DNA from: Undibacterium sp. YM2
GTDB lineage: Bacteria; Pseudomonadota; Gammaproteobacteria; Burkholderiales; Burkholderiaceae_D
Assembly (NCBI RefSeq): GCF_009937975.1
Contig: NZ_AP018441.1
Location: 2,108,001 to 2,172,000, forward strand
Length of the DNA: 64,000 nucleotides
Reading direction: 5' to 3'
Below are positions 16,279 to 30,193 of this stretch, piece by piece. The notes beneath the pieces were generated by a model that had not been told where the DNA came from, did not search any database, and saw only the letters and a program-made list of their open reading frames with translations. The position numbers were made by a program, and so were the translations under genes. Each line of letters starts with the position of its first letter. Within the stretch, counting starts at the first letter, position 1.

Positions 16279-18588
16279 ATGGATTCGTCAGATCAAAAAG
16301 AGCAAATACGTCAACAATTGCGCCAGGCAGCGCTGGAATATCATGAGTGCCCGACCCCGGGCAAAATCAGCGTTACACCGACCAAACAACTGACGAATCA
16401 GCGTGATCTGGCCCTGGCGTACTCCCCCGGAGTTGCTGCCCCCTGTGAAGAAATCGTCGCTGACCCGACTGCTGCATTTAAATACACTGCCCGGGGTAAC
16501 CTGGTTGGCGTGATCACAAACGGCACTGCGGTACTTGGCCTGGGTAATATCGGCCCACTGGCGTCCAAGCCGGTCATGGAAGGCAAGGGCGTACTGTTCA
16601 AGAAGTTTGCCGGTATTGATGTGTTCGATATAGAAATCGCCGAATCTGACCCTGATAAACTGGTCGATATCATCGCTTCCCTGGAGCCTACATTTGGCGG
16701 TATCAACCTGGAAGATATCAAGGCACCGGAATGCTTCTATATAGAACGCAAACTGCGTGAACGCATGAAGATACCTGTCTTCCATGATGACCAGCACGGT
16801 ACGGCGATCATCGTTGGTGCGGCGATCCTGAATGGTTTGAAAGTCGTAGGTAAAACCATCAAAAACACCAAACTGGTGGTGTCTGGTGCCGGTGCCGCAG
16901 CGCTGGCCTGCCTGGATTTGATCGTTGATCTCGGCTTCCCGCTCGAAAATATCTTTGTTACCGATCTGGCAGGCGTAGTTTATAAAGGCCGTGTCGAGTT
17001 AATGGACCCGGACAAAGAACGTTTTGCGCAAGAGACATCGGCTCGTAGCTTGCGCGATGTGATCCCTGATGCAGATATCTTCCTTGGTTTGTCTGCTGCG
17101 GGTGTCTTGAAGCAGGATATGGTCAAGTTGATGGCGCCGAATCCTTTGATCCTGGCCTTGGCCAACCCTACGCCAGAAATCCTGCCTGATGAAGTCAAGG
17201 CTGTGCGTGATGATGCCATCATGGCGACCGGACGTTCTGATTTCCCTAACCAGGTTAATAATGTCCTGTGCTTCCCTTATATTTTCCGTGGCGCTCTGGA
17301 TTGTGGTGCAACCACGATCACACGTGAAATGGAAATCGCGGTTGTGCACGCAATTGCTGAACTGGCCCAGGCTGAGCAATCAGACGTGGTCGCTTCCGCG
17401 TACGGCATCAGCAATCTGTCGTTTGGCCCTGAATACCTGATACCCAAGCCGTTTGATCCACGCCTGATGATCAAGATCGCTCCGGCAGTGGCAAGGGCTG
17501 CAGAAGAATGCGGTGTTGCAGCGCGCCCTATCAAGGACATGCAGGCCTACGTCGAGAAGTTGCAGCAATTTGTGTATCACAGCGGCACCTTCATGAAACC
17601 GCTGTTCCAGATCGCCAAAAAAGCGCCGGCAGAACGCAAACGTATCGTCTTTGCCGAGGGCGAAGAAGAAAAAGTCTTGCGCGCAGTGCAGGTTATTGTC
17701 GATGAAAAACTCGCTGCACCTATTTTGGTGGGCCGTCCACACATCCTTGAGCAACGTATAGAAAAATTTGGTCTGCGCCTGAAGGCAGGTGTTGATTTCC
17801 TTGTCATCAACCCTGAGCACGATGACCGCTATCGCGATTACTGGCAGACCTATCATCAGATGACTGCCCGCAAGGGTGTGACCGAACAATATGCCAAACT
17901 GGAAATGCGTCGCCGTCATTCACTGATTGGTGCGATGATGATCCATAAAGGTGACGCTGACGGCATGATCTGCGGCACATTTGGTACGACAGGTCTGCAT
18001 CTGAATTACATCAACCAGGTATTGGGCAAGCGTGATGGCGTCAATGTCTATGCTGCCATGAATGGCCTGGTTTTGCCGGATCGCCAGGTCGTGCTGGTCG
18101 ATACACATGTCAATGAAAACCCGACGGCAGAACAAATTGCTGAAATCACGATTCTGGCTGCAGAAGAAATGCGCCGCTTTGGCCTGATGCCTAAAGCAGC
18201 CTTGCTGTCTCATTCAAATTTTGGTTCCAGCAATAGTGAATCCGCGCAAAAAATGCGCGCTGCTCTGGCGATTATCCAGCGTGACGCACCTGATCTTGAA
18301 GTAGACGGTGAAATGCATGGTGATACTGCGCTCGACACTAGCTATCGCAAGAAAATGATGCCGGATTCAACATTGAAAAGCGATGCCAATTTGCTCGTCA
18401 TGCCGAATATTGATGCAGCAAATATTGCCTATAACCTGTTGAAAACAACGGCAGGTAATAATGTTGCGATTGGTCCTATCTTGCTGGGTTGTGCCAAGCC
18501 TGTGCATATTTTGACGCCATCGGCAACGGTGCGCCGTATCGTCAACATGACTGCCTTGTGCGTGGTAGATGCGGTAGCACAACGCTAA
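16279..18588 (+). CDS. maeB: NADP-dependent malic enzyme with phosphotransacetylase-like domain
   Basis: 769 aa, the size of the fused MaeB type. The malic enzyme part (about 1-430) shows [14 protein letters not shown], the [11 protein letters not shown] segment, [11 protein letters not shown] and the NAD(P) fold [15 protein letters not shown]. It decarboxylates malate to pyruvate and makes NADPH. The C-terminal part (about 440-769) resembles phosphate acetyltransferase ([26 protein letters not shown]) and is generally regulatory, not catalytic, in this family. AGAAGG lies before the ATG. It is single-gene, followed by a bidirectional terminator. Confidence 0.97.
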   Translation: MDSSDQKEQIRQQLRQAALEYHECPTPGKISVTPTKQLTNQRDLALAYSPGVAAPCEEIVADPTAAFKYTARGNLVGVITNGTAVLGLGNIGPLASKPVMEGKGVLFKKFAGIDVFDIEIAESDPDKLVDIIASLEPTFGGINLEDIKAPECFYIERKLRERMKIPVFHDDQHGTAIIVGAAILNGLKVVGKTIKNTKLVVSGAGAAALACLDLIVDLGFPLENIFVTDLAGVVYKGRVELMDPDKERFAQETSARSLRDVIPDADIFLGLSAAGVLKQDMVKLMAPNPLILALANPTPEILPDEVKAVRDDAIMATGRSDFPNQVNNVLCFPYIFRGALDCGATTITREMEIAVVHAIAELAQAEQSDVVASAYGISNLSFGPEYLIPKPFDPRLMIKIAPAVARAAEECGVAARPIKDMQAYVEKLQQFVYHSGTFMKPLFQIAKKAPAERKRIVFAEGEEEKVLRAVQVIVDEKLAAPILVGRPHILEQRIEKFGLRLKAGVDFLVINPEHDDRYRDYWQTYHQMTARKGVTEQYAKLEMRRRHSLIGAMMIHKGDADGMICGTFGTTGLHLNYINQVLGKRDGVNVYAAMNGLVLPDRQVVLVDTHVNENPTAEQIAEITILAAEEMRRFGLMPKAALLSHSNFGSSNSESAQKMRAALAIIQRDAPDLEVDGEMHGDTALDTSYRKKMMPDSTLKSDANLLVMPNIDAANIAYNLLKTTAGNNVAIGPILLGCAKPVHILTPSATVRRIVNMTALCVVDAVAQR

Positions 18589-18604
18589 TCATCTTTGAGA
18601 TGTA

Positions 18605-18638
18605 AAAAAGCCAGCCTGATGTATGAGGCTGGCTTTTT
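18605..18638. terminator. bidirectional terminator after maeB
   Basis: A 13-bp stem, AAAAAGCCAGCCT / AGGCTGGCTTTTT, with an 8-nt loop. It serves maeB and the converging 5'-nucleotidase gene. Confidence 0.9.
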
Positions 18639-18664
18639 GTTTTCTGGAAGCTTGTTTCGTTTGC

Positions 18665-19570
18665 TTATTTGGCCTGCTTGACGGGTACTCTGCCAGTTGG
18701 CACAACATTCGACGCGTGCAGACAATGTCCATGTTGATCGTCAAAAAACATGTGCGGCTTGAAGGCGGCCAGGACAGCAGACTTGTTGACGCCGCCCATG
18801 AAGAAGGTTTCATCAATTGCGATGTTCCAGGCGCGCAAGGTGCGTATCACTCTTTCATGAGCAGGGGAGGCTCGTGCTGTTACCAGCGCAGTCCGCAGTG
18901 GGAAGGCGCGACCATCCGGCGTTTTGAAATTATTCTGTAGATACGATAAAGCCAACAGCAATCTGGCAAATGGCCCTTCCGGCAAAGGCTTCAGGGCATT
19001 TTCCCTTTCATGCTGCTCAAAGGCTTCTACACCTTGCTCCTGATAGATGCGTTCAGATTCATCCGAGAAGATGACAGCATCGCCGTCAAAGGCAATGCGT
19101 ATTTGTTCAGGGTCGGCTGCATTTTCCGGCAAACGATATAGCATTGCCGATGCTACGCCTGAATTGATGGCTGCTTGCACATCATCTTCATGCAGGGATA
19201 AAAACAGGCTGACATTAAAAGCCAGCAAGTAGGGTGCAAGTGGTGATCCTCCGGATAAGGCTGCGCGTGTAATATCCAGGCCATAGTGGGCGATGGAATT
19301 AAATATGCGCAAAGAAGTTTCGGAAGAATTGCGCGACATGATGACCACTTCCACTAGCCTGTGGCCAGGCGTCAGCTCATTAAGTTTCAATAAGGCTTTT
19401 ACCAGGGCAAAAGCTGCACCTGGTTTTAAGATACTGTTTTCTTCCTTGAGTTGATGCTGACGATAGGCATCCAGGCCTTGCTCCTGAAAAATCGTCTCTT
19501 CCGCTTCCAGATCAAACAGGGCGCGGGAGGAAATTCCTATGACTAAGAGATTATCTAGCGAAAATGGCAT
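18665..19570 (-). CDS. 5'-nucleotidase (PF06189-type)
   Basis: 301 aa. It resembles the bacterial relatives of cytosolic 5'-nucleotidase 1. The matching segments are the start LVIGISSRALFDLEAEETIF, the VEVVIMSRNSSETSLRIFNS block (about 75-94), IAFDGDAVIFSDESERIYQE (about 155-180), and the C-terminal TARASPAHERVIRTLRAWN and FFMGGVNKSAVLAAFKPHMF. Acidic DGDAV and FDDQ motifs fit a HAD-like phosphohydrolase that dephosphorylates nucleoside monophosphates. Which nucleotide is preferred cannot be told. It is a single gene, 50 nt ahead of alkB's stop and in the same direction. Confidence 0.85.
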   Translation of the reverse strand: MPFSLDNLLVIGISSRALFDLEAEETIFQEQGLDAYRQHQLKEENSILKPGAAFALVKALLKLNELTPGHRLVEVVIMSRNSSETSLRIFNSIAHYGLDITRAALSGGSPLAPYLLAFNVSLFLSLHEDDVQAAINSGVASAMLYRLPENAADPEQIRIAFDGDAVIFSDESERIYQEQGVEAFEQHERENALKPLPEGPFARLLLALSYLQNNFKTPDGRAFPLRTALVTARASPAHERVIRTLRAWNIAIDETFFMGGVNKSAVLAAFKPHMFFDDQHGHCLHASNVVPTGRVPVKQAK

Positions 19571-19620
19571 ATGAGATTGTTTGTCTTGTTATTTGGCGGT
19601 GAGATAAAGTGCCGCCCTGT

Positions 19621-20274
19621 TTATGTAGCCTGACGGAAGGTCAGATTGATTCTTTGTGTTCCCAGGAGTGGATGCGCCACTTCCTTGATGGCTGCTACGC
19701 CATGGTAACGCAATCTGGCTGGGCCACCCCAAACTACCACATCACCATGTGCCAGATGATAGCGCTGGACAGCATCACTGCGTTGCATGCCACCAAAAAG
19801 AAATGTCGCCGGTATGCCCAATGAAAAGGACACGATAGGTGCACCAAATTTCTTTTCGTCCTTATCCTGATGGAGACTAAGGCGTGACCCCGCCTGATAT
19901 TGATTGATCAGGCAACTGTCTGGCGTAAAGCCGGGAAAGCCAGCTTCTTGCGCCGCTTGCACAGCCAGTGAATAAAAACTATCTGGCATCGCAGGCCAGT
20001 GTTCTCCATTTTCCGGATCATAAGCGCTGTAGCGATAGCCATCGCTATCGGATACCCATCCCACCTCTCCGCAGCAAGTCATCGCTACTGACATGCGGTG
20101 ACCATTAGGCGTGCGCATTTGCCGGAAAGGGTGCTTGCTTAATATTTGCTGTATGCCATCCAGCAATGTGGCCTCGTGATTCACTGAAAAGTGCCTGAGT
20201 ATCACAGCACCTTCGCAGATAATTTCAGTCCAGGGCTGTATATTGCTGGCGTCATCAAAGAGTGAATAATTCAT
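19621..20274 (-). CDS. alkB: alpha-ketoglutarate-dependent DNA dealkylase AlkB
   Basis: 217 aa. It oxidatively removes methyl groups from 1-methyladenine and 3-methylcytosine in DNA, using Fe(II), 2-oxoglutarate and O2. The iron triad is present: His135 and Asp137 in SLHQDKDE, and His191 in RLRYHGVA. The 2-oxoglutarate arginines are in QRINLTFR (Arg208, Arg214). Spacing matches E. coli AlkB (H131/D133/H187/R204/R210). It appears to be a single gene, divergent from the rRNA operon; no adaptive-response ada gene is next to it. Confidence 0.97.
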   Translation of the reverse strand: MNYSLFDDASNIQPWTEIICEGAVILRHFSVNHEATLLDGIQQILSKHPFRQMRTPNGHRMSVAMTCCGEVGWVSDSDGYRYSAYDPENGEHWPAMPDSFYSLAVQAAQEAGFPGFTPDSCLINQYQAGSRLSLHQDKDEKKFGAPIVSFSLGIPATFLFGGMQRSDAVQRYHLAHGDVVVWGGPARLRYHGVAAIKEVAHPLLGTQRINLTFRQAT

Positions 20275-20354
20275 AGACTTGCTTCTGCTTCCTCGTGTCG
20301 TATATAGAAGCGTAATTCATTTTTTGAAAGTTTGGCTGATAAAGAAAATTTCTC

Positions 20355-20384
20355 TTGCAAAACAGGTGGGGAATTTGCTATAGT
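20355..20384 (+). promoter_or_regulatory. rRNA operon promoter P1 (putative)
   Basis: TTGCAA at 20355-20360 and TATAGT at 20379-20384 with an 18-bp spacer. A GC-rich discriminator follows, as in stringently controlled rRNA promoters, then a CCCGCT / AGCGGG hairpin at 20391-20406. Confidence 0.6.
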
Positions 20385-20532
20385 TCGCCTCCCGCTGAAG
20401 AGCGGGGTAGAAAGTGAAGTAATTCTCGGTTTGAGCGAAAGAAATAACGCGGAAAGCCGGGGTCTGAAAATATCCTGAAGTAGTTGAGATTGATTCTAAA
20501 AGATTTAATCTAAACGAAATAAAAACAGGGTG

Positions 20533-20561
20533 TTGACAGCGAAAGTAAAGTGCTTCATAAT
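20533..20561 (+). promoter_or_regulatory. rRNA operon promoter P2 (putative)
   Basis: A perfect TTGACA at 20533-20538 and CATAAT at 20556-20561, with a 17-bp spacer, about 300 bp before the 16S gene. Confidence 0.75.
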
Positions 20562-20643
20562 CTCGTTTCTCTGCTGCTGACGCACACAACGCTGCGACGC
20601 AAAGCTGGATCAGAAGATGGTCTGGCAGGGTAGAAAAGATTTC

Positions 20644-20659
20644 GGTTCTTTAACAATTA
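20644..20659 (+). promoter_or_regulatory. boxA antitermination element, rRNA leader
   Basis: GGTTCTTTAACAATTA matches the rRNA boxA recognised by the NusB-S10 antitermination complex. The same core recurs at 22814-22830 in the 16S-23S spacer. Confidence 0.75.
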
Positions 20660-20860
20660 ACAGTCAATAAATGTGGGCACTTGGTGAAGCGCACCAAGCA
20701 ACTTAGGTTGTTTGGAATGCTTAAATAATATAGCAAGTGTTCACAAGAAATAACAAAGCAAGACGATGATTTAGTAATAGATCATTGAACTGTCAGTATT
20801 TTGAGTGAGCGACATGTCACGTATGTGACATAGACAAGAAATTGTCGAAAAACAGAGATT

Positions 20861-22392
<1,532 letters not shown>

Positions 22393-22501
22393 GAGTAGCG
22401 CGTAGTTAAGTGTCCACACTTATTGACTGTTAATGATAATGAACAGAGAACGGTTTGCGTCGGGGTAGCAATGACCGGACAGCGACTGAAGGTTCAGTAG
22501 C

Positions 22502-22578
22502 GGGTCTGTAGCTCAGTTGGTTAGAGCACCGTGTTGATAACGCGGGGGTCGTTGGTTCGAGCCCAACCAGACCCACCA
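22502..22578 (+). tRNA. tRNA-Ile(GAT)
   Basis: 77 nt with encoded CCA, in the 16S-23S spacer. The acceptor stem is GGGTCTG / CAGACCC, the anticodon loop TTGATAA gives GAT, and the T-arm is GGTTCGAGCC. This is the usual spacer tRNA. Confidence 0.97.
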
Positions 22579-22620
22579 GGTTGATTGAATAAAAGTGGAA
22601 TAAAGCTTTTATTTGAATAT

Positions 22621-22696
22621 GGGGGATTAGCTCAGCTGGGAGAGCACCTGCTTTGCAAGCAGGGGGTCGTCGGTTCGATCCCGTCATCCTCCACCA
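22621..22696 (+). tRNA. tRNA-Ala(TGC)
   Basis: 76 nt with encoded CCA, 42 nt after tRNA-Ile. The acceptor stem is GGGGGAT / ATCCTCC (one G-T wobble), the anticodon loop TTTGCAA gives TGC, and the T-arm is GGTTCGATCC. Confidence 0.97.
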
Positions 22697-22813
22697 AGAA
22701 ATCGCAAACCTAAGTCAGCGAATATCAGTAAGTAGTTAAGTACTGATAAAAAGTAAAACGTTGAGATTTAGGTTTGTACTTTCAAAGCGAAAGACATAGT
22801 AATAAGTAGTTCT

Positions 22814-22830
22814 CGTTCTTTAACAATTTA
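22814..22830 (+). promoter_or_regulatory. boxA element in the 16S-23S spacer
   Basis: CGTTCTTTAACAATTTA repeats the leader boxA and would reload the antitermination complex before 23S. The rest of the 22697-23122 spacer holds no gene; its right end pairs with sequence after 23S to form the processing stem. Confidence 0.7.
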
Positions 22831-23122
22831 GAAGAAGTAAAGTAGAAATAATCAAAATTATTTCTGTAAAGAGAAGTCAGCGCAGTCAGTAATGACAGTG
22901 TTGATGGAAATTATGGAAGGGTTGTGATTGTATCGAACAAACATAGTATTAAAAGCGAGTTTGAAAAAGCTGTCGAAAGACAAGTTTTAGAAATATCAAA
23001 TTCCTTGAGATACGGCAAACGCTAAAGTAATACTCATAAGTAGTAAAGAACTATAACCGGTTTTTGGTGATGAACCTGAAGTTGAAGAGATTCAATGACA
23101 GACACCAGAGGCTAACGTTATA

Positions 23123-25998
<2,876 letters not shown>

Positions 25999-26252
25999 TA
26001 ACCTTAGCAGGTAATAGGCTACGACAAGTATTGTGAAGTGTTTGCGAAATGTGCCTCTGTGAAAATCAATAGAACAGAGAGCAAGTTCGACAGCAGTCAC
26101 AACCACCACAGTAAGCGATGGTCTCGCTTACTGTGAAAATTAAGTAATTCTTGATTAGTGCGAATAAGATCGCACACTCTACGACACTTCTTCTGAATTG
26201 GATTTGTTGCAGGCCACAAAACAACGTGACCCTCAACGAATCAACAAGTTAT

Positions 26253-26366
26253 GCCTGATGACCATAGCTAATCGGTACCACCCCTTCCCATCCCGAACAG
26301 GACCGTGAAACGATTACGCGCCAATGATAGTGCTGCAACCAGTGTGAAAGTAGGTTATCGTCAGGC
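26253..26366 (+). rRNA. rrf: 5S ribosomal RNA
   Basis: About 114 nt. The terminal stem GCCTGATGAC / GTTATCGTCAGGC closes a standard 5S fold with CCACCCCTTCCCATCCCGAA and the loop E region. It ends the rRNA operon. Confidence 0.96.
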
Positions 26367-26379
26367 TTTTATTCCGCAG

Positions 26380-26410
26380 ACCCCCACTCAAGCAATTGTG
26401 TGGGGGTTTT
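26380..26410 (+). terminator. rRNA operon terminator
   Basis: Stem ACCCCCAC / GTGGGGGT followed by TTTT, 14 nt after 5S. Confidence 0.85.
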
Positions 26411-26470
26411 GCTTTTGCTCGAACGGAAATATCCCGGGTCGCAGCAAACAAAAACTACGTCAAGACCTCT

Positions 26471-26576
26471 CAACACAGAGGCACTGAGACACAGAGGGGC
26501 ACTGAGAAAGGCGAGAACGGCAAAAGAACAGCAAAAACATGCGAACTTCTCTGTTTTTACTCTGTGACTCAGGCAC
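26471..26576. repeat. CACAGAGGCACTGAG-type repeat
   Basis: ACACAGAGGCACTGAG at 26474 is repeated in near-identical form (ACACAGAGGGGCACTGAG) at 26490. An imperfect inverted copy, CTCTGTGACTCAGGCAC, lies at 26560-26576. It is non-coding; together the copies could fold into a long imperfect hairpin. Confidence 0.6.
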
Positions 26577-26691
26577 TTTGTATTTTATTCTTGAAGCACT
26601 GGCATCCAATTCATCTCAATAGAGTGCGCCGTGCGCACTGCTTCTTCATTGCTCAATCGCTTTCTTATTCACCGCACGGCCCGTCAACCAA

Positions 26692-26876
26692 CGACACTGG
26701 GCTCCAGCCTTCGCTGGAGCGACGATAATCTGGCTAATTCTCTTATGACCAGAACGGCTGGCTGCCTGCATCGCTGCTCAACTTGCTGGATAGTTCAAAT
26801 CTTTGCATTCGGATGCGCGTATTTCAGCGTGAAAACTTAACATCGTCGCTCCTGCGCAGGCAGGAGCCCAGTGGCG
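26692..26876. repeat. inverted pair of REP-like palindromes
   Basis: Two palindromic units in opposite orientation, at 26692-26726 (core CTCCAGCCTTCGCTGGAG) and 26842-26876 (core CTCCTGCGCAGGCAGGAG). Both are flanked by the same arms, CACTGGGCTCC and GGAGCGACGAT. The layout is that of a BIME/REP doublet. The rest of the 26411-27205 gap shows no credible gene. Confidence 0.75.
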
Positions 26877-27205
26877 TTCTTGGATTAACAGAGGCGTCCG
26901 CTTGGGGATAGGTACTTATCCAGTCACTTAATTCATGCGTATTGGAGGCATTCTTTTGAGTAACTGCTGCTAGAGTATCATTTTCTCTTCGGCGCGACTC
27001 TCCTGTATCGATTTACCCTCAATGCAAGTCAATACGATTATTGAGCAATTTGATTGAGATAACATTCGCAAGCGACAGTTCTGGAAAGATCCCATACAAT
27101 TTTCATGATAACTTCTGTATGACGATGAATCTCCCAGATTGAAAACTCGTCATATATCAAGTGTAGCGAACAAGTGCATCAACAATTAAATGAGGACGCA
27201 AGCCT

Positions 27206-27640
27206 ATGGCAATTAAGCGAATGGACAACATTCTCATCGTTGTCGATGACCTCGAAGCTGTCAAAGCCTTCTTTATTGCGCTTGGCCTGACACTTGAGGG
27301 AGAGACGACAGTCGAAGGCCCTTTGATAGGCAACCTGATCGCTCTAAAGGATGTCCGCGCGACTCTCGCAATGATGCGGACTCCTGACGGTCAGGGAATT
27401 GAGCTTGATAAATTCCACACTCCTGAAGCGATCAGGTTCGGGCCTGTGGATGCGCCTGTGAATACACTGGGTCTGCGCCGTATCATGTTTGCCGTCGATG
27501 GCATTCACGATGTTGTGGCCCGCATGCTTGAATATGGGGCAGAGCTGATTGGCGAAATGCAGTATGAGAATGCGTACAGCCTGGCTTATATCCGTGGGCC
27601 GGAAGGTATCATTGTTGCGCTTGCCGAACAGTTAGCCTGA
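27206..27640 (+). CDS. VOC (glyoxalase/bleomycin-resistance) superfamily protein
   Basis: 144 aa. It shows the paired beta-alpha-beta-beta-beta halves of the vicinal oxygen chelate fold: MAIKRMDNILIVVDDLEAVK starts the first half and RRIMFAVDGIHDVVARMLEY the second, ending in YIRGPEGIIVALAEQ. Family members include glyoxalase I, extradiol dioxygenases and antibiotic-binding proteins; the substrate here cannot be deduced. GAGGA lies about 10 nt before the ATG. It is a lone gene between the repeat-rich gap and the converging paaX, with no visible link to phenylacetate breakdown. Confidence 0.85.
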   Translation: MAIKRMDNILIVVDDLEAVKAFFIALGLTLEGETTVEGPLIGNLIALKDVRATLAMMRTPDGQGIELDKFHTPEAIRFGPVDAPVNTLGLRRIMFAVDGIHDVVARMLEYGAELIGEMQYENAYSLAYIRGPEGIIVALAEQLA

Positions 27641-27724
27641 GACGTGGCTATAAGCTGGTGCCTTAACGCTCGCATAGCTTTCAATACTACATAAACCGAA
27701 ATGATATAAAACAGAAACGTGGCT

Positions 27725-28645
27725 TCAAAAAAGTCCACCAAACCTTTCTTGCAAACTCAAGCCACTGTCCTGTCGATGTTCAGGGTCCAGTACCTGACTC
27801 AACAAATTTTCTGCTGGCCGGAAACAGGCCCGGTAGAGATCGCGGCATAACCGGTAAGCCTCATCACCCAGCCAGCCTTCGGGGCGCAAACTGCTTGGTA
27901 AATTGGGATCGTGCAATTGGGTGCGACGGAAGCTATGTATCAGCAGACTGCGAATGACAAAGGCCGCGTGCTCAGGCAAATTCTGTCCTTGCACCAGTTT
28001 TATCAGTGGTGAGAATGCTTCAATAAAATTCTTGTAGGCGATATTTACTTCATCGAGCTGCCAGTGGCTGGCGATCAGTGATGGCAGGGGGCGCGCATTG
28101 GGCAAGTTCAAATCGCTGGTGCGACATACCGTGCATAATCCGGCAAAACCATTGCGTCCCAGCACATTTTGCAAGGCTGCGGTATCTGCCTGGGGGTGGG
28201 CAAATACCCCGGCATTGATCATGCGAAAGCCTTCCCATAACAATTCTTTTTTCAGACTCGCTTTATTGCCGGTGGAGGTATCGTCACCACTCATGATGAC
28301 CAGGGTCCAGTAGTGATCCCACTTGCCAGTTTGTGGCACATACACGCGCTTGTAGGCATGCTGGAACCTGGCATAGCTTGCGGTTGCCAGTTGATATGTG
28401 CTGCGCCTTCCATCCCGTCTGGCTTCCAGCCAGCCTTCTTCGGCCAGTCTGAACACGCTAGTGCGTACCAATCTGTCATTAATGCCAAAATGACTCATTA
28501 ATGAGATTAAACTACCAAGCCATATCGTGCCGCCGTGCGGGGCAATGGCATCGCCAAATACTGTCATCACCAGGGATTTTGCCCTGGGCGGATTATTGGT
28601 AAGTTGCTGGTCTATCCAGGTTTGGATGGCAGTGCTGGTCTGCAT
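27725..28645 (-). CDS. paaX: phenylacetate degradation repressor PaaX
   Basis: 306 aa, as in the family. An N-terminal winged helix (about 25-95, including RAKSLVMTVFGDAIAPHGGT and DRLVRTSVFRLAEEGWLEAR) binds DNA, followed by the conserved middle and C-terminal PaaX domains that sense phenylacetyl-CoA. It represses the paa genes until that CoA ester forms. It is divergent from paaA across 196 bp. That gap contains a palindromic operator-like site, TGATAC-N27-GTATCA, matching the spacing known for E. coli PaaX. Confidence 0.95.
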   Translation of the reverse strand: MQTSTAIQTWIDQQLTNNPPRAKSLVMTVFGDAIAPHGGTIWLGSLISLMSHFGINDRLVRTSVFRLAEEGWLEARRDGRRSTYQLATASYARFQHAYKRVYVPQTGKWDHYWTLVIMSGDDTSTGNKASLKKELLWEGFRMINAGVFAHPQADTAALQNVLGRNGFAGLCTVCRTSDLNLPNARPLPSLIASHWQLDEVNIAYKNFIEAFSPLIKLVQGQNLPEHAAFVIRSLLIHSFRRTQLHDPNLPSSLRPEGWLGDEAYRLCRDLYRACFRPAENLLSQVLDPEHRQDSGLSLQERFGGLF

Positions 28646-28739
28646 GCGGCTGTTGTGTGTTGATATGTGATTATTGGTTGTTGTTCAGATTTTACCTATG
28701 GTGTAGCTAATGAGGGGTAAATCCCTCAAAAAATTAAAA

Positions 28740-28784
28740 TGATACAAAAAAACTTCAACATCAATAAAAACTGTATCATATAAT
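28740..28784 (+). promoter_or_regulatory. PaaX operator and paaA promoter (putative)
   Basis: TGATAC at 28740-28745 and its inverted copy GTATCA at 28773-28778 are separated by exactly 27 nt, close to the TGATTC-N27-GAATCA layout of E. coli PaaX sites. A TATAAT at 28779-28784 abuts the right arm, so bound PaaX would cover the promoter. The -35 (TCAACA at 28755-28760, 18-bp spacer) is weak. Confidence 0.75.
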
Positions 28785-28841
28785 TGTTTGACGCAGATCA
28801 ATCTTCCATGTTCGCATCCTCAGGATGCCAAGGAGTGTTTC

Positions 28842-29831
28842 ATGTATGCACAATTAGTCGAAACCGGCTTGAGCAAGCTCAAAACTGCAGAAGAGTTGAG
28901 CGATGCCGAGCGTGCTTTTCAAGAGCGCATCGATGCCGGTATCCGTATTGAAGCCAAAGACTGGATGCCAGATGCCTACAGAAAAACCCTGATACGGCAA
29001 ATCTCCCAACATGCGCATTCAGAAATCGTTGGTCAATTACCAGAGGGTAACTGGGTCACCCGCGCACCTACGTTAAAACGCAAAGCCATCTTGCTGGCAA
29101 AAATCCAGGATGAGGCAGGGCATGGTCTGTATCTTTACAGCGCTGCCGAAACCCTGGGTGTGTCACGCGATGAGCTGCTGGCCGACCTGCATTCCGGTAA
29201 AGCCAAGTATTCTAGCATCTTCAATTACCCGACCCTGAGTTGGGCTGATATGGGTGCGATAGGCTGGCTGGTTGATGGCTCAGCCATCATCAACCAGATC
29301 CCTTTGTGCCGCTGTTCTTACGGTCCATATTCACGTGCCATGATACGCGTCTGCAAGGAAGAATCCTTCCATGCGCGCCAGGGTTACGACATCATGATGA
29401 CCTTGTGCCGTGGCACAGCAGAGCAAAAAGCCATGGCGCAAGATGCACTGAATCGTTACTGGTGGCCAGCGCTGATGATGTTTGGCCCGTCTGATGCAGC
29501 ATCGGTGAATAGCGCTCAATCTGCGCAATGGCGTATCAAGCTTTTTTCCAATGATGAACTGCGTCAGCGCATGGTGGATCAGACAGTGCCACAGATTGAA
29601 TACCTGGGCCTGGAGCTGCCTGATCCTGCCATCAAATGGAATGAAGAACGTGGCCATTATGATTTTGGTGAAATCAACTGGGATGAGTTTTACCAGGTCT
29701 TGAAAGGCAATGGGCCCTGCAACCGCGAACGTCTGCGTACCCGTGTCAAGGCCTATGACGACGGCGCGTGGTTCCGTGATGCCTTGCAGGCCCATGCCGA
29801 CAAGCAGCAACAACACAAAAAGAGCGCATAA
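28842..29831 (+). CDS. paaA: ring-1,2-phenylacetyl-CoA epoxidase subunit PaaA
   Basis: 329 aa; catalytic diiron subunit of the PaaABCE monooxygenase that epoxidises the ring of phenylacetyl-CoA. Helix motifs carrying the iron ligands are visible: [13 protein letters not shown] (about 85-97) and [15 protein letters not shown] (about 170-184). AAGGAG lies 6 nt before the ATG at 28842; an upstream in-frame start would run into the promoter region and is unlikely. It is the first gene of the paa transcription unit and is followed 30 nt later by paaB. Confidence 0.98.
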   Translation: MYAQLVETGLSKLKTAEELSDAERAFQERIDAGIRIEAKDWMPDAYRKTLIRQISQHAHSEIVGQLPEGNWVTRAPTLKRKAILLAKIQDEAGHGLYLYSAAETLGVSRDELLADLHSGKAKYSSIFNYPTLSWADMGAIGWLVDGSAIINQIPLCRCSYGPYSRAMIRVCKEESFHARQGYDIMMTLCRGTAEQKAMAQDALNRYWWPALMMFGPSDAASVNSAQSAQWRIKLFSNDELRQRMVDQTVPQIEYLGLELPDPAIKWNEERGHYDFGEINWDEFYQVLKGNGPCNRERLRTRVKAYDDGAWFRDALQAHADKQQQHKKSA

Positions 29832-29861
29832 AAAAATATATAAGAGAGCAGGAGACAGATC

Positions 29862-30146
29862 ATGAGCAAAGAATGGCCCTTGTGGGAAGTATTTATCCGC
29901 AGCCAGCACGGTTTGGCGCACAAGCATGTAGGTAGCCTGCATGCTCCGGATGCCGAAATGGCGATCAACCACGCGCGTGATGTCTACACACGCCGCAATG
30001 AAGGTGTCAGCATCTGGGTGGCACGTGCTGGTGATATTTTCGCCAGCAGCCCAGGTGACAAAGAAGCTTTGTTTGAACCATCAAACAGCAAGGTATATCG
30101 TCATCCGACCTTCTTCCCTATGCCGGATGAAGTCAAGAATCTGTAG
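29862..30146 (+). CDS. paaB: phenylacetyl-CoA epoxidase subunit PaaB
   Basis: 94 aa, typical length. It is a small subunit needed for assembly and activity of the epoxidase, containing the family-typical WPLWEVFIRSQHGLAHKHVG and HARDVYTRRNEGVSIWVA stretches. CAGGAGA lies before the ATG. Gene order A-B-C is conserved. Confidence 0.97.
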   Translation: MSKEWPLWEVFIRSQHGLAHKHVGSLHAPDAEMAINHARDVYTRRNEGVSIWVARAGDIFASSPGDKEALFEPSNSKVYRHPTFFPMPDEVKNL

Positions 30147-30193
30147 TTGAACTCTGTCTATACATCATCGCTAAATAATTCTGGAGAATTGAG

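Noticed and set aside
22430..22687. Minus-strand frame containing GLVGLEPTTPALS
   Set aside because: Antisense of tRNA-Ile and tRNA-Ala; same class of artefact. Frames opposite tRNA-Arg (44626-44883) and tRNA-Leu (61603-61887) were rejected likewise.
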